Of a DNA stretch of 64,000 nucleotides, positions 19,284 to 28,300 are shown piece after piece. The notes below the pieces were generated by a model. The model ran no database searches and had not been told where the DNA came from. It saw nothing but the letters and a program-made list of their open reading frames with translations. This stretch comes from Membranihabitans maritimus (lineage in GTDB: Bacteria > Bacteroidota > Bacteroidia > Chitinophagales > Saprospiraceae). The first letter of the stretch is position 1. Every line of letters begins with the position of its first letter. Location: NCBI RefSeq assembly GCF_021729145.1, contig NZ_JAJSLW010000003.1, positions 62,001 through 126,000 of the forward strand, in the 5' to 3' direction. The position numbers and the translations under genes are program-made.

Positions 19284-19806
19284 CCTCATTTATTTCTCAC
19301 AAACCTGTTTTTCCGGAATCCTCTTGTGATTACTACTCTCTGCCCTCTGGTTAACATCCGTTCTTTTCATCCGTAACAAAAGGATTCACATCCTGTCAAG
19401 GTTTTATCTTATACATTTTCAAATCTCCCATAAAAGGGATAAATTTTTTCCGTGGTAGAAATTTTAAAGTAAAAAAATAGGTGATTTGAAACCCAGAAAT
19501 TCTTTCACTGCTCTCTTACTCTAGATTATTTTAATCAAAAAACTCCTTGAAAATAACAAAATACAATAGCATCATATTATCTACAAAATCAATACTTGGT
19601 TACTATTAATATACTTTGACAGAGAATAATTCCTACTTTCCGAATCCCGACATCGTCTTAGAAGGAATTTCAGGCCTCAAAGAATTATTACTCCAATAGG
19701 GATTTCTACTTTTAAAATCACAATTCATAAAAATTAAGTACATATACTTATTAAATAGATTATATTTTAGTTATTATTACGTAATAAATTTATTAATTAC
19801 TTTATA
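19284..19806. other. Intergenic region upstream of the cofactor cluster
   Basis: 523 bases with no recognisable gene on either strand. It is AT-rich, with many short stops in all frames. The only clear structure is the 14-bp palindrome at 19774-19787, listed separately. The tract TATACTTTGACAG near 19612-19624 is loosely like a Bacteroidota -7 element. Confidence 0.5.
19774..19787. promoter_or_regulatory. Perfect palindrome TTATTACGTAATAA, candidate operator
   Basis: Seven-base arms TTATTAC/GTAATAA meet without a spacer, ending 25 bases before the ATG of the uroporphyrinogen methyltransferase gene. Size and position suit a dimeric repressor or activator site controlling the molybdenum-cofactor/tetrapyrrole genes. 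The surrounding DNA is very AT-rich, which makes chance palindromes more likely. No regulator is assigned. Confidence 0.4.
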
Positions 19807-19812
19807 TTGCCT

Positions 19813-20616
19813 ATGATATCTGTACACACCACTTTACCTCCCTTTCACATAAATAATACGCCCAAATTAACACTTGTTGGTGCCGGGCCAGGTGATCCCG
19901 ATTTAATTACTGTCAAAGGAGTCAAAGCATTGGAATCAGCCGCGGTCATTCTTTACGATGCATTGGCTAATCCGGCTCTTATGGGATACGCCTCGGGAGC
20001 TATAAAAATATACGTCGGAAAACGCAGGGGTAAACATTCTTTTACCCAGATAGAAATCAACCAAATGATCGTCAAATATGCCTTATCCCAAGGACATGTA
20101 GTCCGACTCAAAGGGGGAGATCCGTTTGTGTTTGGCAGGGGTTTTGAAGAAATAGAATTTGTAAGGAATTTCAACATAGAGACAGAAGTAATACCTGGGA
20201 TTAGTTCAGCAACCGGGGTTCCGGGGACTATGCAAATTCCCGCTACTGTCCGAAACATATCACGGAGTTTTTGGGTCATTACTGGAGTTACATCACAAAA
20301 TAAACTTTCTCACGATATCCAATATGCTGCAAGAAGTTCAGCCACTATTATCATTCTAATGGGTATGAAAAAATTATTGGAAATAACCAATATCTATAAA
20401 AGTTGTGGGAGGGAAAATTTACCGATAGCTATTATACAAAATGGAACGCGAAATGATCAAAAACAATGTTATGGAACTATTGCTAATATCCTTTCAAAAG
20501 TAGAAAAACAAAGCATTACCAACCCAGCAGTAATAGTGATTGGTGAAGTAGTAAGAAAAGGTCGTCACTTTGCCGATGAAATACCGTTACCGGAATTAAA
20601 CCTACAATTCAATTAA
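19813..20616 (+). CDS. cobA: Uroporphyrinogen-III C-methyltransferase (SUMT)
   Basis: Cytoplasmic SAM-dependent enzyme that methylates uroporphyrinogen III at C2 and C7 to make precorrin-2, the branch point to sirohaem and cobalamin. Motifs visible are LVGAGPGDPDLITVKG near the N-terminus, VRLKGGDPFVFGRG in the middle and VIPGISSATGVPG. I start at ATG 19813; an in-frame TTG two codons earlier is less likely. Length about 267 residues is normal for a single-domain SUMT without the CysG oxidase/chelatase part. Its position ahead of molybdenum-cofactor genes suggests sirohaem for an assimilatory nitrite or sulphite reductase encoded elsewhere. Confidence 0.92.
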   Translation: MISVHTTLPPFHINNTPKLTLVGAGPGDPDLITVKGVKALESAAVILYDALANPALMGYASGAIKIYVGKRRGKHSFTQIEINQMIVKYALSQGHVVRLKGGDPFVFGRGFEEIEFVRNFNIETEVIPGISSATGVPGTMQIPATVRNISRSFWVITGVTSQNKLSHDIQYAARSSATIIILMGMKKLLEITNIYKSCGRENLPIAIIQNGTRNDQKQCYGTIANILSKVEKQSITNPAVIVIGEVVRKGRHFADEIPLPELNLQFN

Positions 20617-20743
20617 TTTCTATCGAATCATTTACCTGAGCACACTTTTAATACAAAACTTTGATCGACGTAACTTCCTACCCCCTCTTTATGAAAATTC
20701 TAAATGAAAATTTGTAATATTAAAGTCAAAAGGAAATGAGAAT

Positions 20744-21178
20744 ATGAAAAAGAAGGGAAATTTTATCGAAGGCGCTATTCCCCCAGGATTTGTAGCCGAG
20801 GTATTAACCAATCATCAATTAAAGCATCATATAGGAGCCCATAATTTTTTCCTCGGTCAGGTCCGAGCTGACAAAAAAGAAGGTTCAGAGGTATCTAGTA
20901 TAGAGTTTTCTGCATATGAAGAAATGGCTGTTGCCACTATCAAAACAATTCGGGAAGAAGCTTTTGAAAAATACCATTTGTCCTGTTTGCATATTTATCA
21001 CAGCCTGGGTAAAATCAATGTTGGGGAAATCTGTTTTTTTGTAATGGTTTCTGCTCCCCATAGACCGGAAGTATATGAAGCTACAGAATTTCTGGTCAAT
21101 GAAATTAAAAACAGAGTGCCTATTTTCGGGAAAGAACTTTTAAAAAATAAATCCTATATCTGGAAAGAAAATAATTAG
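20744..21178 (+). CDS. moaE: Molybdopterin synthase catalytic subunit MoaE
   Basis: Large subunit of molybdopterin synthase, which inserts the dithiolene sulphurs carried by MoaD into precursor Z. The 144-residue product keeps the MoaE pattern: GAHNFFLGQVR near the start, IEFSAYEEMA, IYHSLGKINVGE, and SAPHRPEVYEAT. The C-terminal VPIFGKELL and YIWKEN stretches hold the lysines expected near the active site. It begins 128 bases after cobA. No moaD or moaA gene is in the window, so the partner must come from elsewhere. Confidence 0.9.
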   Translation: MKKKGNFIEGAIPPGFVAEVLTNHQLKHHIGAHNFFLGQVRADKKEGSEVSSIEFSAYEEMAVATIKTIREEAFEKYHLSCLHIYHSLGKINVGEICFFVMVSAPHRPEVYEATEFLVNEIKNRVPIFGKELLKNKSYIWKENN

Positions 21179-21226
21179 ATTTCATACCGTACTCATATAA
21201 GGAATTCAAACTTTAAGTTTCAATAA

Positions 21227-22120
21227 ATGGAAGACATAACTGGTCATATATCCACGCTGAAAAAAGTTGTAGCCCAATCAAATGTCACTTTTAACGGCCA
21301 CAAAAATATACAATCCCTGTGGAATGAAAAAATAGAAGGAACCGTAAAGTCTGCCACACTTCTGGCTCTAAAAAACACTCACCAAACAATACCCGGATGT
21401 CATAATACGGCAATTGATGCTATTGAAGTTAATTTTTCCATTATGGATAATTCTATCGAAATAACAGTTATTGCCAAAACAGTCTCGAAAGCACCCATCA
21501 CCACGCAGGCAATGCATGGTTTATCAATTGCCGGACTAGTCATTTACGATACCTATAAAGACTCCTTTGAAGAAATTGAAATACAGAAAATAAAAGTCAC
21601 CCACCAACATGGTGATCAGGCTTCGTACGGAGAGAAATTTCTTCATCCCATTAAAGCATCTGTAATTGTATGTTCTGATTCTATTCATGCAGGAACCAAA
21701 AAAGATAAAGCAGGGAAAGCAATTATAGCTAAATTGGAGGAATGCGGTGTAGGAATAGAACACTATGAAGTAATTGCTGACGAAATGGAAGATATCAGAG
21801 AGAAGGCAAAGGCCTTTTCAAGAGATTCACAATTAATAATTTATACAGGTGGAACTGGTTTATCCGTAAGGGATTCAACCCCGGAAGCTTTGACGCCACT
21901 TCTAGACCGGAGAATTCCGGGAATTGAAGAAGCAATCCGTAGTTATGGCCAGGACCGAATGCCTTATTCCATGTTATCGCGCAGCGTGGCAGGCACCCTG
22001 GGTAATTGTTTGGTTTTGGCCCTTCCCGGGTCTACCAAAGGCGCTTCTGAATCCATGGATGCGATTTTCCCTCACCTACTCCATGTATTTAAAATTTTTA
22101 GGGGAGCCAGGCATGATTGA
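21227..22120 (+). CDS. Fused MoaC-MogA/MoaB molybdenum cofactor protein
   Basis: Two-domain protein of 297 residues. Residues 1-140 resemble MoaC (cyclic pyranopterin monophosphate synthase accessory protein); residues 143-297 resemble MogA/MoaB, the molybdopterin adenylyltransferase fold, with IIYTGGTGLSVRDSTPEAL and LALPGSTKGASES intact. In the MoaC half the IPGCHN histidine and the YDTYK Asp/Lys pair are present, but the normally strict GVEMEA stretch reads PITTQA, so both acidic residues are missing. The gene lies 48 bases after moaE. The fusion is known in Bacteroidota as 'bifunctional MoaC/MogA'; the divergence of the MoaC half is noted in the findings. Confidence 0.85.
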   Translation: MEDITGHISTLKKVVAQSNVTFNGHKNIQSLWNEKIEGTVKSATLLALKNTHQTIPGCHNTAIDAIEVNFSIMDNSIEITVIAKTVSKAPITTQAMHGLSIAGLVIYDTYKDSFEEIEIQKIKVTHQHGDQASYGEKFLHPIKASVIVCSDSIHAGTKKDKAGKAIIAKLEECGVGIEHYEVIADEMEDIREKAKAFSRDSQLIIYTGGTGLSVRDSTPEALTPLLDRRIPGIEEAIRSYGQDRMPYSMLSRSVAGTLGNCLVLALPGSTKGASESMDAIFPHLLHVFKIFRGARHD

Positions 22121-22135
22121 AGAGAAAGATTAATA

Positions 22136-23091
22136 TTATTGGATAATTAGGTTCTTTACATAGCTGTATTTTCCTGACCGCAATTCCATAAAATACATAC
22201 CGGCAACTGCATTATCGGATAAGTTTATAGTCGCACTCCCAATGAAGCTAGTCCCCTTTGATATCAATTTTCCTTGTATATTCCTGAGTATCCATTCTTT
22301 CACATCCATTCCTTCTATCTGCAAGGTTTCTCCCTTGAGAACAGGATTAGGATATAATTTAATTTCTTTATTCCCCGACCCCGGATCTGTCGCACTAATC
22401 ACATAGGTAGAATCACAAGCGATATCCACCTGCTTGTAGAATAATTTATCGTCCTGGTAGCAGCGCAGGGGAATGGGGCATGCGCCATCGCACAGTAAAT
22501 CATCATAAGGAAGGAAGAATCTAGAACTACCTATTTTCTCTATGACTACCTCACCAATTTCATATCTTGTTGAGTGATCACCGGGAAAAAGTTTTTCAGT
22601 TTCTGTGTGCGCAAAATTTCACCATTTATCTCAATAGTGCCGGTAGATTCCAGTGTGACATAAATAAAAGTATCCTGAACACTACTGGCATCCGGGTCAT
22701 AAGGCGCAGGTGTGACAATCCTCATAGTATCCCCTTCTTCCATACTGAAATCATATAGAATTTCAAATTTATTCTCCCTCAAATAAAAAATAGAATCCCC
22801 CTGCTGATGGATCACGATCCTTCCCTGTTCGTAATAATCAGTAGCTACAGCAGTATCCCCATTATACAAATAAATCTCCCCTTCAATGATACGCGCATCC
22901 TTCCCGTTCACCACAGTGTCTTTTGTCGCTGTCATCTTTAGACTACTAACAGTCTGACTCAATACGCTAAAAAAATTATAATGCCAGGTAGCTCCTTCTG
23001 GTGCCCATTCCAGGCTACTGGTATCTTGCGAATAAATTGCAGGACGGAAAATAAATAATGAACTCAAAATTATGATAAACAAAAGTATCAT
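22136..23091 (-). pseudogene. Frameshifted T9SS-secreted protein
   Basis: One gene split by a one-base frameshift. The upstream part (22546-23091) has a signal peptide and about 160 residues of beta-rich sequence with no catalytic motif that I recognise. It ends prematurely at 22546. In the next frame the sequence continues without a break as GDHSTRYEIGEVVIEKIG, then LPYDDLLCDGACPIPLRCYQD, and finishes with a T9SS sorting domain (22136-22429: IKLYPNPV ... GMYFMELRSG ... YVKNLIIQ). The shift is best explained by loss of one base in the run of five A at 22586-22590, which would read NFFPGDHS if six. The gene overlaps nothing and is convergent with the MoaC-MogA gene. Confidence 0.8.
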
Positions 23092-23095
23092 GAGA

Positions 23096-24481
23096 CTATA
23101 ATTTTTGAACTTTAAAAGTCTTTTTGAAATATGGATTTTGAAGTTCGACAGTGTATAATCCCGGTTTGAGACCTGGCACCTCTATAGTCCGGGAACCAAA
23201 ATTCGCTACCAGTACTTTTTCAATTACCAACGATTTGTATTGGTCGTATACTTTCAAATAATGGCCATTCTTATTCGTAAAATTACTATTATCCACTATT
23301 TTATTATATGTTTCATCATTCATTGAGATAGTAAGTTCATTAACCATTGGATTGGGATGAATGCTGTATAGATTTCCAGAGTATTCAAATCCCACCTTTC
23401 GGGAAATCGTATTACAATTGTACTCCGTTTCAACTTCAAAATTCATGGAAGTACCGCTGCTACCCGAATAATCGATTTCAAGATCTTTTCCGTCATTATC
23501 CGATTGCCAATAGGCACTTCCATATGACAATGTCCAGTTAAAAAGATCAGCATCCGGTTCATTGAGAGTGACATGAACAAGAGAGTTGCTTACATAATTG
23601 ACAGGATTCAAAGTAGAACTATACCCAGGCCAATATACCTGGCCTTCGATATTGTAATTCGGCAATCCGGACTTTCCTACGGCAGAATTATTTTCGAGCC
23701 AATGGTGCATTATAGATAGTTGGCACTGTGTAAGAGAGGACTGGGGCTTTATCCAATCCATTAAATTATTGTTACAATCTTGACAATTAGGTGTATCACT
23801 ACAAGATTCTGAAGCAGAAAAGATATGGCGTAAGCCAAGATTATGCCCCAATTCATGTCTCCAATTTATAGCTGGATCCCAATGATTGGGGTTATTCGGT
23901 AATCCTCCAGTATTTTGATACCATAAATAACTTCCCACAGCCATAGACCAATCGTTACATCCTGCATCACAAGCTACCCCACCCACAGTAGATCCGTCTC
24001 CCGAATAATTTCCTGGCATTAACAAATGGATCGAATAATTTTTATAGGAAATAGGCTTATTCATTACAAAATCGTACAAATCATTTCCATTACTCAACCA
24101 CACACTTGGACTTGCGGCATCCCCTTTACTCCACATTTCTGTATTCTCCCAGAAGTGAATCGCCACCACCTCATACCTAATTTTAGAATCCTGAAAATAG
24201 GGTGAGGTCGTCGTATAATCAAAATTATCAAGTGAAGCCATATCGTCATTCATATTGTCTAATACCATATCTAAATAATCATGACCTGCAGGATTATCTG
24301 GTATATTTTCGCTCCCATCATCCTTTTGAAATATATGAAAAGATATTCTTACGGTTTTTATGGGAACTTCGTCTATATCCACTCAAGGAGAAGACTGTAA
24401 CTGAATACCAGGTGAAGAGTCCACTGTCCCACACACCAATTGCCCTGGGGAATGTGTACTACAAAACAGAATTACAATCAT
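23096..24481 (-). pseudogene. M43-like zinc metalloprotease with T9SS domain, in-frame stop near the N-terminus
   Basis: Reads as a secreted metzincin-type protease of the M43 (pappalysin-like) group: HELGHNLGLRH (near 23850) is the HExxHxxGxxH zinc motif, a Met-containing NNLMDWI follows, and the C-terminus is a T9SS sorting domain (YSIHPNPMVNELTIS ... GLKPGLYTVEL ... FKVQKL). From ATG 24481 the frame encodes a short hydrophobic leader and a CGTVDSSPGIQLQSSP stretch, then meets TGA at 24383-24385 and continues as VDIDEVPIKTVRISFHIF. One TGG-to-TGA change would explain it. A GTG directly after the stop could restart translation, but without a signal peptide the product could not be exported. 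It lies 4 bases upstream of the frameshifted T9SS gene, as an operon. Confidence 0.78.
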
Positions 24482-24833
24482 AATTTTGGTCAAAAGAAAA
24501 GCTAAATGGGAAATGGGCTTCTCATGTTATAAATATTTAATCGTTTTCAATAAAATTTCAGGGATAGTAATAAACATACAAATATTATTTCTAAAAAATA
24601 AAGTTTTAGCAATAAAACCTTCATGATAATATATATATAATTACTAGCATTCGACCTCATAATCTCATATATTCAATAATAAATCCTGATGCTAAATCCA
24701 TTTGGAGGTAACAAGTCATTCGGATGAGTAATAACAGACCCTTCACTATTTTTTCTATGAAATCAAATATGTGTAATTCAAAACCACCTTAATATTTTTG
24801 AGTACTCCGAATAAATCGCGCTAAATTTATCAT
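24482..24833. other. Intergenic region between broken protease gene and modA
   Basis: About 350 bases of AT-rich DNA containing the divergent control regions of the protease gene and the mod operon. A small hairpin-like repeat (GTTTTA/TAAAAC with a GCAA loop) lies near 24604-24619. I see no ORF with coding character and no known molybdenum riboswitch structure. Confidence 0.4.
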
Positions 24834-25601
24834 ATGAATGCAAGATTGTATCCCATATCTATGTTCTCCCTTTTCATTTTAATTTTTTCCTCCTGCCGGG
24901 AAACGGGTTCTGCTCCTCTCACCATCGCCACAGCTGCCAATATGCAATTTGCCATGAAGGCTCTAACGGAAGATTTCACCAATAAAACCGGTATAGAATG
25001 CGACTTGATTATCGGTTCGTCAGGTAAATTAACAGCTCAAATAAAAGAAGGTGCACCCTTCGATCTATTTGTATCCGCAAACATGAAATACCCGCAAGCT
25101 ATTTATGAAGCAGGACTGGCCAATAATTTTCCAGAAATCTATGCCCGGGGCCGTCTGGTTCTTTGGACCATGTCCGACAAAATTTCACCAAAGATACCTT
25201 CCCTCTCCTCGAGGGATATAAAACATATAGCCCTGGCTAACCCCATGACCGCACCCTATGGACAAGCCGCATCTGAAGCTTTGCAGTATTACGATTTACT
25301 GGATGAGATATCTACAAAGCTGGTGTATGGAGAAAGCATTTCGCAAACCAATCAATTTATCACTTCCGGTTCTGCTGAATTGGGATTTACCGCGATGTCT
25401 GTAGTACTTTCTCCCCAGATGAAAAACAAAGGAAAGTGGATAGAAATTCCCTCTAAGACTTACTCACCCATTAACCAGGGGGTTATCTTGATAAAACGCA
25501 ATTCCACAAATGGTGAAAATGCCAAAAAGTTTTATAATTTCATATTTTCCGATAGTGCAAAAGAAATACTCAAAGGATTTGGATACAATGTAGATGAATA
25601 A
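24834..25601 (+). CDS. modA: Molybdate ABC transporter substrate-binding lipoprotein ModA
   Basis: Periplasmic molybdate/tungstate-binding component of the ModABC importer. The N-terminus is a lipoprotein signal (LIFSSC, Cys21), so it is membrane-anchored. The mature protein begins with the ModA pattern LTIATAANMQFAMKALTEDF, followed by IIGSSGKLTAQIKEGAPFDLFVSAN, which carries the serines that hydrogen-bond the oxyanion. Length 255 is standard. It overlaps the next gene by 8 bases, placing it first in a four-gene operon. Confidence 0.93.
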   Translation: MNARLYPISMFSLFILIFSSCRETGSAPLTIATAANMQFAMKALTEDFTNKTGIECDLIIGSSGKLTAQIKEGAPFDLFVSANMKYPQAIYEAGLANNFPEIYARGRLVLWTMSDKISPKIPSLSSRDIKHIALANPMTAPYGQAASEALQYYDLLDEISTKLVYGESISQTNQFITSGSAELGFTAMSVVLSPQMKNKGKWIEIPSKTYSPINQGVILIKRNSTNGENAKKFYNFIFSDSAKEILKGFGYNVDE

Positions 25602-25995
25602 ATTTCAGGGACATATTAGTGAAATAAATACACGTGGCAATTTTTCTGTAATCACAGTAACTGTTAACAACAAAATCAAGCTCAAATCCATTGTAATTGA
25701 CACCCCGGAGTCAGCTACCTATATTTCTAGTGATAGGATTGTCAATGTAGTTTTTAAAGAAACCGAAGTAATCCTTTCAACGGATAAACTTCCGGCCATC
25801 AGTTTGTTAAATAGAATTCCAGGTACGATCAGTGAAATAGAGGCAGGTGAATTACTTAGCAGAGTGGTTCTTTGCACGGATATAGGTCCTGTCATCTCAG
25901 TGATAAGCACACTGGCCGTTTACGAACTCGACCTTACGGTAGGTTGTGATATAATGGCTATGATCAAATTGAACGAAATTATTCTTTCCAAATGA
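25594..25995 (+). CDS. Di-TOBE (Mop-like) molybdate-binding protein
   Basis: 133-residue protein made of two consecutive TOBE/Mop-type repeats (about 1-66 and 70-133). The second contains NRIPGTISEIEAGELLSRVVLC and the first the matching FQGHISEINTRGNFSVITV. Free-standing Mop proteins bind molybdate or tungstate oxyanions in the cytoplasm and buffer or sense them. The gene overlaps modA by 8 bases and modB by 4, so it is translationally coupled to the transporter. A storage or sensing role is inferred from the fold and position; there is no DNA-binding domain. Confidence 0.8.
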   Translation: MNKFQGHISEINTRGNFSVITVTVNNKIKLKSIVIDTPESATYISSDRIVNVVFKETEVILSTDKLPAISLLNRIPGTISEIEAGELLSRVVLCTDIGPVISVISTLAVYELDLTVGCDIMAMIKLNEIILSK

Positions 25996-26669
25996 TGGAT
26001 TGGTCTCCTTTAATATTAACCTTTCAACTTGCCTTTATAACAACCGTGATCTTATTCTTCATTTCAATTCCTCTGGCCTATTGGCTCACACATTCCCGCT
26101 TCAGGATAAAACCGGCTATTGAAGCCTCAATATCCATGCCCCTTGTACTACCCCCTACGGTTCTTGGGTTTTATTTTTTATTGGCTTTTAGTCCCGGTAA
26201 TGCTTTTGGACAATGGCTAGATGAGTGGTTGGGAATTCGATTAGTATTTACCTTTCCTGGTCTGGTAATAGCCTCTGTAATCTATAGCCTTCCATTTATG
26301 GTCCAGCCTATTCGCTCCGGGTTATCAGGTCTGTCCCCTTCTATGATAGAAGCATCTTATATAATGGGAAAATCAAAATGGACAACATTGCTCAAAATCG
26401 AATTACCTAATATCAAAACATCACTTCTTACGGGTATGGTCCTTACCTTTGCCCATACTATCGGGGAATTTGGTGTCGTATTGATGATCGGGGGGAATAT
26501 TCCAAATAAGACTAAAGTAGCTTCAATTGCAATCTACGATGAAGTAGAGGCTCTGAATTACGATACGGCTAATCAATATTCTTTAATCCTTTTCGTCCTC
26601 ACTTTTGCAATTCTACTATTGGTATACATAGTCAATGGCTCAAATTTCAAATATTTCGGGTATGATTGA
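25992..26669 (+). CDS. modB: Molybdate ABC transporter permease ModB
   Basis: Inner-membrane permease of the ModABC importer, 225 residues with about five or six membrane helices. The ModB pattern is clear: SMPLVLPPTVLGFYFLLAFSP, and the coupling 'EAA' loop MIEASYIMGKSKWTTLLKIELPN followed by FAHTIGEFGVVLMIGGN. The start overlaps the di-TOBE gene by 4 bases (ATGA-type), and the end overlaps modC by 8 bases if modC starts at 26662. Confidence 0.93.
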   Translation: MMDWSPLILTFQLAFITTVILFFISIPLAYWLTHSRFRIKPAIEASISMPLVLPPTVLGFYFLLAFSPGNAFGQWLDEWLGIRLVFTFPGLVIASVIYSLPFMVQPIRSGLSGLSPSMIEASYIMGKSKWTTLLKIELPNIKTSLLTGMVLTFAHTIGEFGVVLMIGGNIPNKTKVASIAIYDEVEALNYDTANQYSLILFVLTFAILLLVYIVNGSNFKYFGYD

Positions 26670-27537
26670 TGTACATGTATTTAAAAAATTATTCGCACCT
26701 GACGGCACAATGGAATTAGATGTAAAACTTGTGATAGACAGACATTCGTTCGTAACCTTGTTTGGTGCTTCCGGTGCAGGTAAAACAACACTTCTTAAGA
26801 TCCTTGCTGGAATTGTTCAACCGGATAAAGGTCAAATATCTGTTAATGATTCAAAGTGGTACGATTCACAGAGAAAATTTTCGCTTCCCCCGCAAAAACG
26901 CAAAGTAGGTTTTGTCTTTCAGGATTACGCGCTATTTCCTAATATGACCGTATTTCAAAATTTGGAATACGCAAGCTTTAATAAAAAAAGGAGCAAATCC
27001 AAAATTGACGAATTAATAGACCTAATGGAATTGGGCGGACTAAAAGACAAAAAGCCAGGAATTCTTTCTGGCGGACAAAAGCAAAGAGTGGCTCTAGCCA
27101 GAGCCCTTGTCGAAAGTCCGGACATCTTGCTCCTTGACGAACCCCTTTCCGCCCTGGATTACTCCATGCGGCTCAAACTCCAGGAATATTTATTGAAAGT
27201 TCATAAAAATTACCAACTTACCACAGTACTTGTCAGTCATGACCCCGGGGAAATAATCAAACTTTCTGACCATATATACGAATTGAAAGAAGGGAAAATC
27301 ATCAGACAGGGAAAGCCTTCTGAGATATTCGGAATGGGACAAACCAGTGCCAAATTCAGCTTTACTGGAGAAATATTACATATTTCACAGGAAGATGTCC
27401 TATATATCGTTACGATTCTAATCGGTAATGATGTAGTCAAAATTGTTGCTGACCAATGCGAAGTAGATCAATGGCAACCGGGAGATAAGGTATTGGTTGC
27501 GTCGAAAGCCTTTAATCCGATTATTCGAAAATTATAA
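26662..27537 (+). CDS. modC: Molybdate ABC transporter ATP-binding protein ModC
   Basis: Cytoplasmic ATPase of the molybdate importer. I choose ATG 26662, overlapping the modB stop, over an upstream in-frame ATG at 26635. With this start the Walker A motif GASGAGKT is at residues 35-42, the Q-loop at FVFQDYALFPN, the LSGGQKQR signature from 135, and Walker B LLLDEPLSALD near 157. The last 65 residues form a TOBE-like domain (FTGEILHISQED onward), as in ModC proteins that bind molybdate for feedback. It is the last gene of the operon. Confidence 0.92.
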   Translation: MIDVHVFKKLFAPDGTMELDVKLVIDRHSFVTLFGASGAGKTTLLKILAGIVQPDKGQISVNDSKWYDSQRKFSLPPQKRKVGFVFQDYALFPNMTVFQNLEYASFNKKRSKSKIDELIDLMELGGLKDKKPGILSGGQKQRVALARALVESPDILLLDEPLSALDYSMRLKLQEYLLKVHKNYQLTTVLVSHDPGEIIKLSDHIYELKEGKIIRQGKPSEIFGMGQTSAKFSFTGEILHISQEDVLYIVTILIGNDVVKIVADQCEVDQWQPGDKVLVASKAFNPIIRKL

Positions 27538-27667
27538 GGTAAAGCCTTCCGGACCATATAAAGTGGAACGTAAGGTACATATAGTATTCAGAGATACCAG
27601 TGCTAAAAGTATTGACACCAACGTACCTAGCATTCAATATCCAATAGATTTATTATAATGTGTAATT

Positions 27668-28300
27668 CTATTTTATATCAAGGAATTTATGGGATTGTAG
27701 ACTCAACCTCCATTTGGGATTTTCCTTACAAAAATCTATGCATTTTTGAATATTTTCATCCTGTTTATCATTATCCATTGGTGAAATATAAAGATATTGA
27801 TAATCCAACTCTTCCCACTCTCTGGGATCCATTCCCCCTTGTGGATATACAATTTTGAGCTCATGACCACTACGCTGTAAAATTTCTGTATTCTCCTTTG
27901 GACTCATACAAATCCAATCGACCGGCAAATTGACCTCTATAGTACCATTGGTCTCCATCCCTACTTCAATTCCGGCATCGTGAAAAGCATTTACCAATGC
28001 ATGGTCCAATTGCAGCATTGGTTCGCCACCAGTACAGACTACATATTTTGGATACGCACCCTCAGGCATTAATGCATTCACCGTCTCCACTAGGCTTTTA
28101 GCTGAAGTATATTTACCTCCGTTTTCGCCATCAACACCCCAAAAATCAGTATCACAAAATTGACAAATAGCTTTGTGCCGGTCTTCTTCTCTGCCTGACC
28201 AAAGATTGCAGCCTGAAAACCGGAGAAAGACAGCGGGCCGCCCCGAATGATTGCCTTCGCCTTGCAATGTATAGTATATTTCTTTTACCTTATAACTCAA
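27668..28300 (-). CDS. queE: 7-carboxy-7-deazaguanine synthase QueE
   Basis: Radical-SAM enzyme that makes 7-carboxy-7-deazaguanine in the queuosine/preQ0 pathway. The N-terminus YYTLQGEGNHSGRPAVFLRF is typical of QueE. The cluster-binding cysteines are Cys31, Cys46 and Cys49 (C-x14-C-x2-C), the extended spacing described for one class of QueE instead of the usual CxxxCxxC. CTGGEPMLQLD and MSPKENT are further family stretches. Length 210 is normal. It is convergent with modC and stands alone; queC, queD and queF are not in the window. Confidence 0.93.
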   Translation of the reverse strand: MSYKVKEIYYTLQGEGNHSGRPAVFLRFSGCNLWSGREEDRHKAICQFCDTDFWGVDGENGGKYTSAKSLVETVNALMPEGAYPKYVVCTGGEPMLQLDHALVNAFHDAGIEVGMETNGTIEVNLPVDWICMSPKENTEILQRSGHELKIVYPQGGMDPREWEELDYQYLYISPMDNDKQDENIQKCIDFCKENPKWRLSLQSHKFLDIK

